Part shown: positions 1 to 9,400 of the stretch, in pieces
Position numbering within the stretch: position 1 is the stretch's first letter
Layout of the letters: each line of letters begins with the position of its first letter
The notes under the pieces: generated by a model
What the model saw: only the letters and a program-made list of their open reading frames with translations
The model's database searches: none
Told to the model about the DNA's origin: nothing
Translations under genes and position numbers: made by a program
Source of the DNA: Bacteroidales bacterium
Lineage (GTDB): Bacteria > Bacteroidota > Bacteroidia > Bacteroidales > UBA12077
Direction: 5' to 3'
Assembly: GCA_022360575.1 (NCBI GenBank)
Contig: JAKSCO010000084.1
Span: 1-32,361 of the forward strand
DNA length: 32,361 nucleotides

Positions 1-1
1 T

Positions 2-1816
2 AAGATAAACCAAATGGGCGAAGCTGTAGGAATAGAAAATATCGAACCTCCTTTAAGACTTTCTGTAACACCCTATATTTCGACATATTTTGAAAACGAA
101 GGAAACTGGAATAAAGATTTTAATGCCGGAATGGATCTTAAGTGGGGCATTAACCAAAGTTTTACTCTCGACATGATTTTAATCCCCGATTTCGGTCAAG
201 TACAATCAGACGATAAAGTTTTAAACCTATCTCCTTTCGAGGTAAAATATAACGAAAAACGGGCTTTCTTTACCGAAGGAACAGAGCTATTTAATAAAGC
301 TGAGATTTTATATTCGCGTCGAATAGGCAGCCGACCCAAAAGAGCCAAAGACGTTGATGATATATTACTTAAAAATGAAGTTGTACAAACCAATCCGATA
401 GAAACAAAACTAATTAATGCAACCAAAATTTCGGGACGAACCAGCAAAGGTTTAGGTATTGGTTTTTTAAATGCAATAACCGATGCTGCCGATGCCGAAA
501 TAAAAGATACAATTACAAACAAAACTCGCCTGTATCGAACACAAAGTTTTACAAACTACAACATGCTGGTTTTAGATCAAACCTTAAAAAACAATTCGTA
601 TATAAGTTTGGCTAATACCAATGTATTGCAACCAGAAGATAACTATATGGCCAATGTAACGGGGACAGAATTTAAAATAAAAAACAAAGAAAACTCATAC
701 CAATTTTTCGGAAGAGCTGCTCTTAGTCAAATTTATACCAACACCAATAGCTTTGGACACAAATATCTTTTAATCTTCTCGAAAACTCGAGGAAACTACC
801 TATTTGATCTAATTCATAATACCGAATCGAATACTTACGATCCTAACGATATGGGATATATCAGGCGAAATAACAAATCGATTTGGAGAACAAACTTAAA
901 ATACAATAAAAACGAACCTTTTTGGAAAGTATTAAACTGGCACAACGAGCTCACAATATATTATCAGAATTTATACAAGCCTCGAAAATATAACGATTTT
1001 TTTATTCGATTTTCGAGCAATACAACTTTTACTAAGTCGTATTTTCATACAGGTATAACATTTAAAGTAAAGCCTTTTTCGACATTTGATTATTTCGAAC
1101 CTCGCGATCCTAAATTTATTCAGAAATTTAAACGACCCAAGTTAGGCGTATTTAACTGGTGGGCCTCTAGCGATTACAGAAAACGATTAGCTTTCGATTT
1201 AAACTTTGGTGCCCGCGAAGATTGGGAAAAAGATTACAATTCGTACGGATATTGGTTTAAGCTTGCCCCTCGGGTTAGAATTACCGACAAATGGCTTTTT
1301 GTATATAGCTTTAAAGGAGATAATAATTTTAAATCATACGGATATGTCGATAGTTATGATGATAGCAACGGCAACAGACTTACTGATTTTGGTAAACGCG
1401 ATCAATATACTTTTACACATACTCTAAATACAAGTTATATATTTAATAGCAACATGTCGGTAAATTTACGCATACGCCACTATTGGAGTAGAGTAAAATA
1501 TCTCGACTTTTATACACTTCAGCCCGATGGTAGTATGGGCGAATCGTTGGGATACGAAAAATATGGAAACGACAAAGATTACAACTACAATGCATTTACT
1601 ATAGATATGAAATACTTGTGGCGTTTTGCTCCGGGTAGCGAAATTGCTTTGGTATGGAAAAATTCTATTTATGCCGATCAGAACGATATAATTAATAATG
1701 CTTGGGACAACCTCAACAATACATTAGAAACATCGCAAATAAACTCTTTATCATTTAAATTATTATATTATTTAGATTATCAATATTTAGCTAAATCGAG
1801 AAAACACAATAAATAA
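2..1816 (+). CDS. DUF5916 family outer-membrane-type protein (5' end outside window)
   Basis: The frame is open from base 2, so the true start lies upstream; the ATG at 14 is probably internal. Near the visible N-terminus is the run 'DFGQVQSDDKVLNLSPFEV' followed by 'EKRAFFTEGTELF', the hallmark of DUF5916, in which a stretch like DFSQVEADE...EKRPFFLEG precedes a large C-terminal beta-rich region. Family members usually run to about 700-900 residues with an N-terminal carbohydrate-binding-like (CBM9-type) domain, so roughly the first quarter is missing here. The rest is rich in aromatic residues and alternating polar/hydrophobic stretches, as expected for an outer-membrane barrel. The molecular function of the family is not established. 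A strong terminator follows 5 nt after the stop codon. Confidence 0.85.
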   Translation, partial: KINQMGEAVGIENIEPPLRLSVTPYISTYFENEGNWNKDFNAGMDLKWGINQSFTLDMILIPDFGQVQSDDKVLNLSPFEVKYNEKRAFFTEGTELFNKAEILYSRRIGSRPKRAKDVDDILLKNEVVQTNPIETKLINATKISGRTSKGLGIGFLNAITDAADAEIKDTITNKTRLYRTQSFTNYNMLVLDQTLKNNSYISLANTNVLQPEDNYMANVTGTEFKIKNKENSYQFFGRAALSQIYTNTNSFGHKYLLIFSKTRGNYLFDLIHNTESNTYDPNDMGYIRRNNKSIWRTNLKYNKNEPFWKVLNWHNELTIYYQNLYKPRKYNDFFIRFSSNTTFTKSYFHTGITFKVKPFSTFDYFEPRDPKFIQKFKRPKLGVFNWWASSDYRKRLAFDLNFGAREDWEKDYNSYGYWFKLAPRVRITDKWLFVYSFKGDNNFKSYGYVDSYDDSNGNRLTDFGKRDQYTFTHTLNTSYIFNSNMSVNLRIRHYWSRVKYLDFYTLQPDGSMGESLGYEKYGNDKDYNYNAFTIDMKYLWRFAPGSEIALVWKNSIYADQNDIINNAWDNLNNTLETSQINSLSFKLLYYLDYQYLAKSRKHNK

Positions 1817-1821
1817 AAATC

Positions 1822-1863
1822 CTACTCTGCATAACAAAAGTGTTATGTAGAGTAGTTTGTTTT
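1822..1863 (+). terminator. Rho-independent terminator of the DUF5916 gene
   Basis: A 15-bp stem (1822-1836 with 1841-1855, one G-T wobble) closes an AAAG loop and is followed by TTTGTTTT. It starts 5 nt after the stop codon. Confidence 0.9.
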
Positions 1864-2136
1864 AACTCCTACATGATTTCTTCGAAAACAAAAGCCTACT
1901 ACATTCTAGAAAAAATAATAGGCATACGTACTATTCTGTATCGAAAACACCCAAGAATACTATGTTTTTTTGAAACGAAATTCAAATGATTAAATTTGCA
2001 TAGAATCGAACAACATCCTATTCAGAAAATTTGTTTATAGTATATATCATAAATTTAAATTCTATTAAAATATCTATGACAAGATTAGCTTGATTATACA
2101 AGAAATAAGTTAGTAGAGGTTTGCTAAAAACCAATA
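1864..2136. other. AT-rich spacer with no recognised gene
   Basis: About 270 bases between the terminator and the inverted-repeat element. I see no convincing reading frame, RNA gene or repeat in it. Confidence 0.5.
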
Positions 2137-2298
2137 ATACCAAATGGATTTCAAGATGAGGGATTTATAAAAATGAATGATTTTTGTCTTAGGCGCGACG
2201 AAAAAGCAAAAGATAGCCGAGTTACCTTGCAGCTTTTTTGGCAAAGGATAAGGCAAAAAGAAACGTTTTTATCACTCATTTTGATGTTCTTTTGGTAT
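2137..2298. repeat. MITE-like inverted-repeat element, about 162 bp
   Basis: The ends are imperfect terminal inverted repeats: ATACCAAATGGATTTCAAGA on the left corresponds to ATACCAAAAGAACATCAAAA on the reverse complement of the right end. Over the first 28 bases 22 match. The interior has no plausible gene; an open frame that starts inside it runs out of frame into the next gene. A half copy lies at 21219-21292, which shows that the element is dispersed. Its right edge is 31 nt upstream of the transglutaminase-like gene, so it may supply or disturb that promoter. No flanking target duplication is obvious. Mobility is inferred from structure and recurrence only. Confidence 0.65.
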
Positions 2299-2329
2299 AA
2301 CAATAGATCAATAATAAAAGCACAAACGA

Positions 2330-3292
2330 ATGAGAAAAATTATATATACACTTACAGCCATATTATTAATGAGCAAACTGCTGTTTTCTCAAGATTATGC
2401 AAAAGTCGACAGAATAGTTCAGAATTACGCAAGGTCTTTTTCGAGTCCCGATAAATTGGCAAAACAAATCAACAAAGATTTTACCCTTCCGACAGAAAAA
2501 GCAAGAGCAATTTACACATGGATAGCCTTACATATAAAATACGACATTGAAGCTCTTAGACGACCTCAAAAAAGAACCTCTTTCTCGTATAGAACCCTCG
2601 AAGAAAAGGCTCAAAAAGAAAGAGAAATAATGGAAGGAATAGCAAAGCAGACTTTAAAAAAGAAAAAAGCTGTATGCCAAGGATATTCATCTTTATACAA
2701 ATTATTATGCGATTTAAGCTCGATTGAATGCGAGATTATAACAGGTTTTGCTAAAATAAACAAACGAGACATTGGTAGATTACCTCGTGGGTCGAATCAT
2801 GCTTGGAATGCTGTTCGGATTAATAACGAATGGAAATTAATTGATGTAACATGGGGGGCTGGTTATATCAACGAGAACTCTTCTCAATTTACTCCTGATT
2901 TTAAAGAACACTATTTTTTCTTATCTCCCGAGAAATTTGTTCTTAAACATTACCCTGAAGATAAGGCATGGTTATTTACTACAATATCGGCTAATCAATT
3001 TGCAAAATTACCTTTGTTTTTTTCTTCGTATTTCGATTCGAACATTGAGATTGTAAAACCTAACAATGGTATTATTAAAGCAGGTAAAACAATAAACTTT
3101 AAGGTTAAAAATCTGGGGAATGATACTCTTACATTTAAATTTGATTACGAAAGAAACTCTCAACGAATAAAGCCCAAACAAGTAAACGGATTTTCGATTT
3201 TCGAAATCGAGCATAAAAGAAATGTCAATACGTATTTAACTGTATTTAGAAACAGGCGAGCTTTCGCAAAATTTAAAATTAGCAAAAGATAG
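2330..3292 (+). CDS. Exported transglutaminase-like (papain-fold) protein
   Basis: This is a 320-residue protein with an N-terminal signal peptide (about residues 1-20, ending LLFSQ). Its core fits the bacterial transglutaminase-like superfamily. The putative triad is Cys116 in 'AVCQGYSSL', His157 in 'SNHAWNAV' and Asp172 in 'LIDVTWGAG', in the usual Cys-His-Asp order and spacing. Many such proteins act as proteases or peptide cyclases rather than crosslinking enzymes, and the substrate cannot be read from the sequence. Residues from about 240 onward look like a beta-rich tail ('IIKAGKTINFKVKNLGNDTL'), possibly an Ig-like module. The start was chosen because it gives a clean signal peptide. 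The gene stands alone, behind the inverted-repeat element. Confidence 0.85.
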   Translation: MRKIIYTLTAILLMSKLLFSQDYAKVDRIVQNYARSFSSPDKLAKQINKDFTLPTEKARAIYTWIALHIKYDIEALRRPQKRTSFSYRTLEEKAQKEREIMEGIAKQTLKKKKAVCQGYSSLYKLLCDLSSIECEIITGFAKINKRDIGRLPRGSNHAWNAVRINNEWKLIDVTWGAGYINENSSQFTPDFKEHYFFLSPEKFVLKHYPEDKAWLFTTISANQFAKLPLFFSSYFDSNIEIVKPNNGIIKAGKTINFKVKNLGNDTLTFKFDYERNSQRIKPKQVNGFSIFEIEHKRNVNTYLTVFRNRRAFAKFKISKR

Positions 3293-3395
3293 TACGGAGC
3301 CCGAAAACACACTATTATCATATAATTTTATTCACCTCATATTCTATTTTTTAATAGCTGAGACCTTTTTCAGTATTTTCTTTCGATTCTATTTG

Positions 3396-3429
3396 CATAA
3401 AAAAAGCGTAACGAAAAACGTTACGCTTT
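3396..3429 (-). terminator. Terminator of the minus-strand VGIGT-repeat gene
   Basis: A perfect 11-bp stem (AAAGCGTAACG, 3403-3413, with 3419-3429) closes an A5 loop. On the minus strand it is followed by a run of seven T. It lies 18 nt beyond the stop of the minus-strand gene at 3448. The plus-strand tail is poor in T, so any use by the gene ending at 3292 would be weaker. Confidence 0.85.
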
Positions 3430-3447
3430 AATAATATATTAATTAAT

Positions 3448-4332
3448 TTAATTTGCTTTTAGGGTTTGATTTTCTTTTTTAAGCATTTTGTTTTCTTTCT
3501 CAAGCATCATAACTCTTTTATTGATATCAATTACATGAAGAGTTAGTTCTTCTATCTTTTGTAAAAGTTTCGCATTCATTTCGCCTACAGCTACACCTTG
3601 TTCTGTTACCTCTTTAGTTGTTGGAATTTCTGGCAAATGCTTGTTCGCTTTTATATAATTATCAAGCTCGCTCAGCGACATTAAATCGTAATTGGTATCA
3701 AATACAAAATCAGCCCAATCATCGGTTGTAACAACAACTTCGCGTGCTCCTATTTTTCCTTCTACAGCTAATTTATAGTTCCCGGGATTGGTTGTCCCAA
3801 TGCCTACGTTACCTGTTGCTAAAACTTTCATGCGTACATTTCCGTCCCAATCTTCTAATTGCATTATTACAGCATTTTTATTAGCATAATGCCCATTTTT
3901 AACTAATAACCCTTTTGATTCTCCTCCATTATTTTTAATTGCTGTTGTCCATAAATCATTAGAAGATTTATACACTTCAAGAACTGATGTAGGATTAGTT
4001 GTTCCGATTCCTACATTACCATTATTTAAAACCGAAAACTTATATAAATTTGCTGTTCTATCGTATAAAAACAAACCTTTCTCTTGAGGATAAAATTCAT
4101 ACTGATTAGCTCCATCGAGTTGCATAACAACTCGTCCTTGACCTGTTAACGAACCATGGGTATAAATAGAACCATCTTTTACTTCTAATTTAGTTTCTGG
4201 CGAATTTGTTCCTATTCCTACTTTACCGACCTTTGTTGACGTCCCAATATTATCAGGAACATTAAGAGTTTGACTTTTCCCTAGATTAACTACAAAAATA
4301 GTAATCAAAATTGATAAAATTATTTTTCTCAT
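3448..4332 (-). CDS. Secreted VGIGT-repeat (tail-fibre-like) protein
   Basis: This 294-residue protein has a signal peptide (residues 1-20, ending GKSQ). It carries three 'VGIGT.(N/S)P....LEV' repeats of the kind seen in phage tail-fibre-like and Bacteroidota surface proteins. The C-terminal block begins 'GKIGAREVVVTTDDWADFVF', continues through 'LSELDNYIKANKHLPEIPTT' and 'GVAVGEMNAKLLQKIEELTL', and ends in a coiled coil rich in Lys and Glu. This block recurs in the proteins at 31444-32148 and 32153-32361. In phage proteins of similar shape the C-terminus is an intramolecular chaperone; no S74 catalytic residues could be confirmed here. The likely role is a trimeric surface fibre, by analogy only. 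There are no other phage genes nearby. Confidence 0.75.
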   Translation of the reverse strand: MRKIILSILITIFVVNLGKSQTLNVPDNIGTSTKVGKVGIGTNSPETKLEVKDGSIYTHGSLTGQGRVVMQLDGANQYEFYPQEKGLFLYDRTANLYKFSVLNNGNVGIGTTNPTSVLEVYKSSNDLWTTAIKNNGGESKGLLVKNGHYANKNAVIMQLEDWDGNVRMKVLATGNVGIGTTNPGNYKLAVEGKIGAREVVVTTDDWADFVFDTNYDLMSLSELDNYIKANKHLPEIPTTKEVTEQGVAVGEMNAKLLQKIEELTLHVIDINKRVMMLEKENKMLKKENQTLKAN

Positions 4333-4703
4333 CCTTTTTAAATTTAATTTGTGGAATAATTAATATAATACTCCCGTAAATGTAGTTTTTTTATCTAAAA
4401 ATATCTCTCCATTCAGACTTTATCTTTTTATATTTTCATTATTAGTTATGATTACACTTTGCGGAAGCTAATCGATAATATCTATTTTCATTTATATCTT
4501 ATACCAAAACATTATAAAACAATACTACAAGCCACATACAACTACTACCCTGAGTTCGATTCTAAAAAAATACCAACTAGTCCTTACCCTCGCAAAATAT
4601 TTGTATCTAAAATTTGTGAGTAACATATGAAAAAGGAAAAAAGAGCTTGGTTTGTAGCAAAAGAACTTTAGAAATACAGACATAGACATCTGTGTAAGCG
4701 ATT
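4333..4703. other. AT-rich spacer without a supported gene
   Basis: About 370 bases between two minus-strand genes. The part next to 4333 should hold the promoter of the VGIGT gene; a weak TACATTTA box lies at 4377-4384 on the minus strand. A 14-codon open frame at about 4627-4671 has no support. A short stretch near 4553 recalls a tRNA T-loop but has no matching stem. Confidence 0.4.
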
Positions 4704-4735
4704 AAAAATAAAGCCTGAAAGTTACATCAGGCTTT
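4704..4735 (-). terminator. Terminator of the small barrel-like protein gene
   Basis: A 9-bp perfect stem AAAGCCTGA/TCAGGCTTT (4710-4718 with 4727-4735) with an 8-nt loop. On the minus strand it is followed by ATTTTTAAT. It lies just past the stop of the gene at 4759. Confidence 0.8.
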
Positions 4736-4758
4736 TAAACAATATATTATTTTACATC

Positions 4759-5322
4759 TTATCTATATTTAAATTGATATCCTATAGAAAAGCGAATAGG
4801 AGGAAGTTTTGTTTTTAATTCAATATTATTTTCTTCAATGTACTTATTTACATCAGCGAATGAGTTAGGTATAATTAGAGCAATACTTAAACAATTGCAT
4901 TCGCTTTTTGAGTTTCCGAAATTGATATCAATTCCAAGTCCTGTATTGATACCGTTAAGAATTTCAGATGATGATGTCCATTTTATGATCGTGTGATATC
5001 CATACATAAATATTGCAAATGGCGAAACTTTTCGTTTTGCAAAAGCTCTTATTTTGCCTCCAACATTAAAACCTGGAGCATATATAGCGAGTCCGCCACC
5101 CCCGAATAACGATATATTATCGTTTAGCAGAAACGAAATTTTACCTCCGATACCTCCATAGTCGATTCCTAGTCCTAGGGCTAAGACTACTCTGATTTGT
5201 TCTTTTTTGACTTCTTGAGGTTCTGATTGAGCTGTGCTATCGATCGTCGAAATTTTATTATTGGCTTCGCAGTTAAACGAAATTGCAATGATAAATGCAA
5301 TTAAAATACTAATTTTTCTCAT
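4759..5322 (-). CDS. Small exported protein, probable outer-membrane beta-barrel
   Basis: The protein has 187 residues with an N-terminal signal peptide (about residues 1-21, 'ILIAFIIAISFNCEA'). The mature part is rich in Gly and aromatic residues in alternating patterns ('LALGLGIDYGGIGGKISFLL', 'ISLFGGGGLAIYAPGFNVGG') and ends with 'IRFSIGYQFKYR', like the closing strand of an 8-stranded barrel. No named family was recognised. It is monocistronic, with its own terminator and a candidate promoter. Confidence 0.7.
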   Translation of the reverse strand: MRKISILIAFIIAISFNCEANNKISTIDSTAQSEPQEVKKEQIRVVLALGLGIDYGGIGGKISFLLNDNISLFGGGGLAIYAPGFNVGGKIRAFAKRKVSPFAIFMYGYHTIIKWTSSSEILNGINTGLGIDINFGNSKSECNCLSIALIIPNSFADVNKYIEENNIELKTKLPPIRFSIGYQFKYR

Positions 5323-5347
5323 AATTATACCTGATTTATTAAGGCTG

Positions 5348-5355
5348 CAAATATA
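5348..5355 (-). promoter_or_regulatory. Candidate Bacteroidota -7 box (TATATTTG)
   Basis: On the minus strand this is TATATTTG, an exact match to the Bacteroidota TAnnTTTG -7 consensus, 25 nt upstream of the start at 5322. No clear TTG -33 element is visible at the usual spacing. Confidence 0.4.
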
Positions 5356-5604
5356 ATAAAAAGGAATAATAAAGAGCTGCTACGCCCCATAATAAAGCTT
5401 TTTGTGCAAAAACCATTACTTTGTTTTGCATAGTACTAAGTTTTTTTTATATATCTTAGCAAAGCAGAATAAAATGTTCTTTTTTGTAATAAAGTACTAT
5501 TACTTCATACAAACTCAACTATAAGAAGTATGTAGGTATTTTAAATTTCGTAACATACCATTAACTTCGATAAAAAATTAAGTTGTTTAACTCTAAAATA
5601 AATA

Positions 5605-6495
5605 ATGAGAATACGAATAGAAAATCTGGATAAGATTTATAATAATGGAAAACAAGCTTTATCTAAGGTTAATTTAGATATAAACCAAGGAATGTTTGGA
5701 CTATTAGGTCCGAATGGGGCTGGCAAATCTAGTTTAATGAGGATTCTTGTAACCTTAATGCAACCTACTAACGGAAAAATAACTTTTGATAATTTTGATT
5801 TAAATAAAGATAGAGGCGAGATAAGAAAGTTATTAGGTTATTTGCCTCAGGATTTTAGATTCTTTACAAAGCTTAAAACTTGGGAGTTTTTAAATTATGC
5901 AGCCGAGCTTGCAGGAGTGAAAGAAAAAAAGGTGCGTTTGCAAAAAGTTGACGAATGGCTCGATAAGGTAGGATTGTTTGATGTAAGAGAGCGTAATGCC
6001 AATAAGTTGTCGGGCGGAATGAAACGACGCTTAGGAATAGCTCAGGCTTTAATCGGTGAGCCTAAAGTTATTGTTGTTGACGAACCTACTACAGGACTAG
6101 ATCCTGAAGAGAGAATCCGCTTTCGAAATATTTTATCGGAACTTAGTCAGCAAGATGTAATTATAATTTTATCGACACATATTGTTGGCGATATTTCGAG
6201 TGTTTGTCACAATTTGGCTTTATTGAATAATGGTACTGTAGGTTTTAAGGGCTCGCCCGAGCAATTAATTAATAATACACGAGGACATGTGTGGAAAGTA
6301 AATACCTCGGGAATTGAATATGAAATGTTAAAAGAGAAATATGCAATAATATCGACAATTCCTTCAGAAGAAGGTTGGGAGGTTCAATTAGTAGGAGATT
6401 CTTTAGATATTGAAAATGCTGTTTTAATTGAACCCAACTTAGAGCATGCTTATGTGTATTTTATGGAGTATTTAACCAATAAAAATGAATTTTAG
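5605..6495 (+). CDS. ABC transporter ATP-binding protein (ABC-2 type exporter)
   Basis: A 296-residue nucleotide-binding subunit with every core motif: Walker A GPNGAGKS (35-42), Q-loop Gln82 in 'YLPQDF', signature LSGGM (135-139), Walker B VIVVDE (155-160) and switch His192. Residues from about 220 onward form a C-terminal extension ('GHVWKVNTSGIEYEMLKEKY' ... 'NLEHAYVYFMEYL') that is also recognisable in the ATPase domain of the RND fusion at 15789, so the two ATPases are paralogues. The gene ends 2 nt before its partner permease, with which it should form the first ABC-2 module of the cluster. The transported substrate is unknown. Confidence 0.95.
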   Translation: MRIRIENLDKIYNNGKQALSKVNLDINQGMFGLLGPNGAGKSSLMRILVTLMQPTNGKITFDNFDLNKDRGEIRKLLGYLPQDFRFFTKLKTWEFLNYAAELAGVKEKKVRLQKVDEWLDKVGLFDVRERNANKLSGGMKRRLGIAQALIGEPKVIVVDEPTTGLDPEERIRFRNILSELSQQDVIIILSTHIVGDISSVCHNLALLNNGTVGFKGSPEQLINNTRGHVWKVNTSGIEYEMLKEKYAIISTIPSEEGWEVQLVGDSLDIENAVLIEPNLEHAYVYFMEYLTNKNEF

Positions 6496-6497
6496 TT

Positions 6498-9400
6498 ATG
6501 AGCTCGTTGCAAATTATTAGAGTAATAGCACGTTTCGAAATGAAAACTTTACTACGAAGTTGGTTTTTTCGAATTTTTGCATGTGCTTTTATTATTGGTT
6601 TAGGAATTTTTGATATAGTAGTTTTTACTGATAATTCATCCGATCAATGGATCTACAGAGCATTACCATCGATTATACCTTATGCAAATTTAATTGTAAT
6701 AAATGTTGCTCAAGCTATTGTTGGGGTTTTCTTAGCATCCGAGTTTTTAAAGCAAGATCGGAAAAATGATACGGTAGAAGTAATTTATGTACGTTCGATG
6801 ACCAACGGACAATATGTTACAGGTAAAGCATTAGGAGTATTATTTGTTTTTGTTATTCTTAATCTGATATTATTGCTAATGGGAATGGGATTATCATTTT
6901 TAAGTTCTGAGTCGACTATTAACATTCTCGAATTTATATTGTATCCCTTATTAATAAGCATACCTACTTTGGTTTTTATTTTAGGTTTGTCATTCTTTTT
7001 AATGACCTTATTAAAAAATCAAGCAATAACATTTATTATCCTATTAGGTTATATTGCTCTAACAATATTTTATTTAAACGAAAAATACTATCAACTATTT
7101 GATTTTATAGCCTACAAGGTTCCTATGATGAGTTCGTCGATTGCGAGTTTTGGTAATATTATAGAAACTTTACTCCAACGTTGCATTTACTTATTTATCG
7201 GAATTGGACTAATTCAGTTTACAGCGTTTAAATTACAGCGCTTGTCTCAATCTAAATTTAGGTATTTGTCGCTGATTTCTGCTTTTGTATTTGTGAGTAT
7301 AGGAGTGTTTTCGGGTTATACTTATGTAGATATAAAACAAAAAACAAAAAGCGAGAAAAAACAGATGATCGGTTTAAATAATAGGTATTTTAACTATCCT
7401 AAAGTTTGTATTGATGAGTGTGATATCGAATTAGAACATCTTAATAAAGAGATAAAAATAAGAGCAAAATTAAAGACAACAAATAAATCAGGAAAAGCTA
7501 TAGATACATTAATATTTAGTTTAAATCCGGGTTTAAAATTAAATAAAATATCGATTAATAATACTGAAGTAAGGTATGAAAGGAATTTACATTTACTAAA
7601 GCTTAAATGTGCTAAGACATTAAAATCGGATGCCAGTTGCGAAATAATATTCGATTATCAGGGCGAAATTAATGAAAATACACATTTCCTGGATGTAAAT
7701 ATTGATGAGTATAAAGACTACTTAGCATACGAATTGCTTAAGGTGCGAAAAAGATTTGCTTATATCAATAAGGATTTTGTTTGTTTAACACGCGAAGCCT
7801 TATGGTATCCTATTTCGGGAGTTACATACGCTCCCAATAAGCCTGCTTTTCATCAACCTGATTTTACAAAATATCATTTAGATGTAAAGACAAAAAGTAA
7901 TTTAGTAGCTGTTTCGCAGGGAAAATCGATAAAAAAAGCCGACGGAGAGTATGAGTTTACCAATGAAAAAAAGTTGCCTAAAATAAGTCTATTAATAGCA
8001 AACTACACAACTTATAAGTTAAAGCTTGATTCTGTCGAATATTCGATTTATACTGTTCGGGGAAATGATTATTATACAAAGCATTTTACCGAATTAAGCG
8101 ATACATTACCTGCTGTTATTCGTGATTTACGAAACGAATTCGAGAGTTTATTAGACTTAAATTATAGTTTCGATCGGTTTATTTTAGCCGAAGTTCCTAT
8201 TCATTTTTCTTTAGATAAGCATATTTGGTCGCTAACAAGTAATGCTGTGCAGCCCGAAATTATATTTTATCCCGAAAAAGGTGTTTGGATGGAAGAAACA
8301 GATTTTGAGAGTCGAAAAAGTCGATCAGAGAAAAAAATAAAAAGAAAGAATGGCGAAGTAACACAACAAGAATTACAAGTAAGGGTTTTTAAAGATTTTG
8401 TTCGTTCTAACCTGATGGCATCTCCAAGCGAAAAATTTGAATATGATGATGTGGTAAATAGATATACATATTCTATTACTCCTAATTTTTACTCGTATGT
8501 AACACAACTCGAATCAGATAGGTGGCCTGTTCTTAATTTAGCTTTTGAGACATATCTAAATAATCGAAATGTTACAGAAAAAACTTATACCAAAAAGTTT
8601 TATAAAGGAATAAGTAAAGAAGAAAAAATAAACCTTGAGCTTAACGAATCGAATTTAGAACAGTTGTTAAAAGATGGTATATCTCAAGACGCTCAATCAG
8701 ACGAAGACGACGAATTATTAACTCTTAATGATATTATTATGGCTAAAGGCAATCAGTTGTTTTCGTTGTTAAGAGCTCGTTATGGAGATAAGAAATTTAA
8801 TTTGTTTGCAAATGCTTTAATCAAAAAGAATAAGTATAAACCTTTTTCGGCAGATGACTTTGTTGAAGAAATACGGGAGAGGTTTAACGACACTATTGTT
8901 GATGAGATAGATAGCTGGTATACAGCAACAGAGCTCCCCGGCTTTTTAGTTAAAGATTTACAAACATACAAAATACTCGATGGTGAGTTTACAAAGTATC
9001 AGGTAAGGTTTAAGATTTCGAATCCCGAAAATGTAGATGGGACAGTAGATGTATCTATCGACTTAAAAGGGAAGAATAAATCTCGAAACTTTTTTATGAG
9101 TAAAAATTCAAAATCGGATTATACAAATAAGATATTTATACCTGCAAAATCGGCTAAAGAGATAGGTGTTGTTTTTAATTCTGAGCCTGCCCGAATGAAT
9201 ATATATACTAACATATCAAGAAATTTACCTAGTAAATTAAAATATCCTTTCTCTGATTTTGATAAGCTAAAGAAGATAAACAAATTAGATTCGGTAGCCA
9301 ATTGTACCTTTTTTGATAAAATAGAAAAAGAAAATGAATTTATTGTAGATAATGAAGATCCAGGGTTTTCTTTTTATCAGCAATCGAACGAAAGTTACCT

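Noticed and set aside
2173..2454. Open frame of 93 codons on the plus strand
   Set aside because: It starts inside the inverted-repeat element and overlaps the transglutaminase-like gene in another frame, with no protein-like features.
3448..4332. Prophage remnant suggested by the tail-fibre-like proteins
   Set aside because: No other phage genes (capsid, terminase, integrase) occur, and such VGIGT proteins with signal peptides are ordinary surface proteins in Bacteroidota.
4545..4580. Possible tRNA 3' end (GAGTTCGATTCT)
   Set aside because: The T-loop-like bases have no complementary stem, and no other tRNA parts are found upstream.
4627..4671. 14-codon open frame
   Set aside because: It is too short and has no supporting start signal or conservation that I can see.
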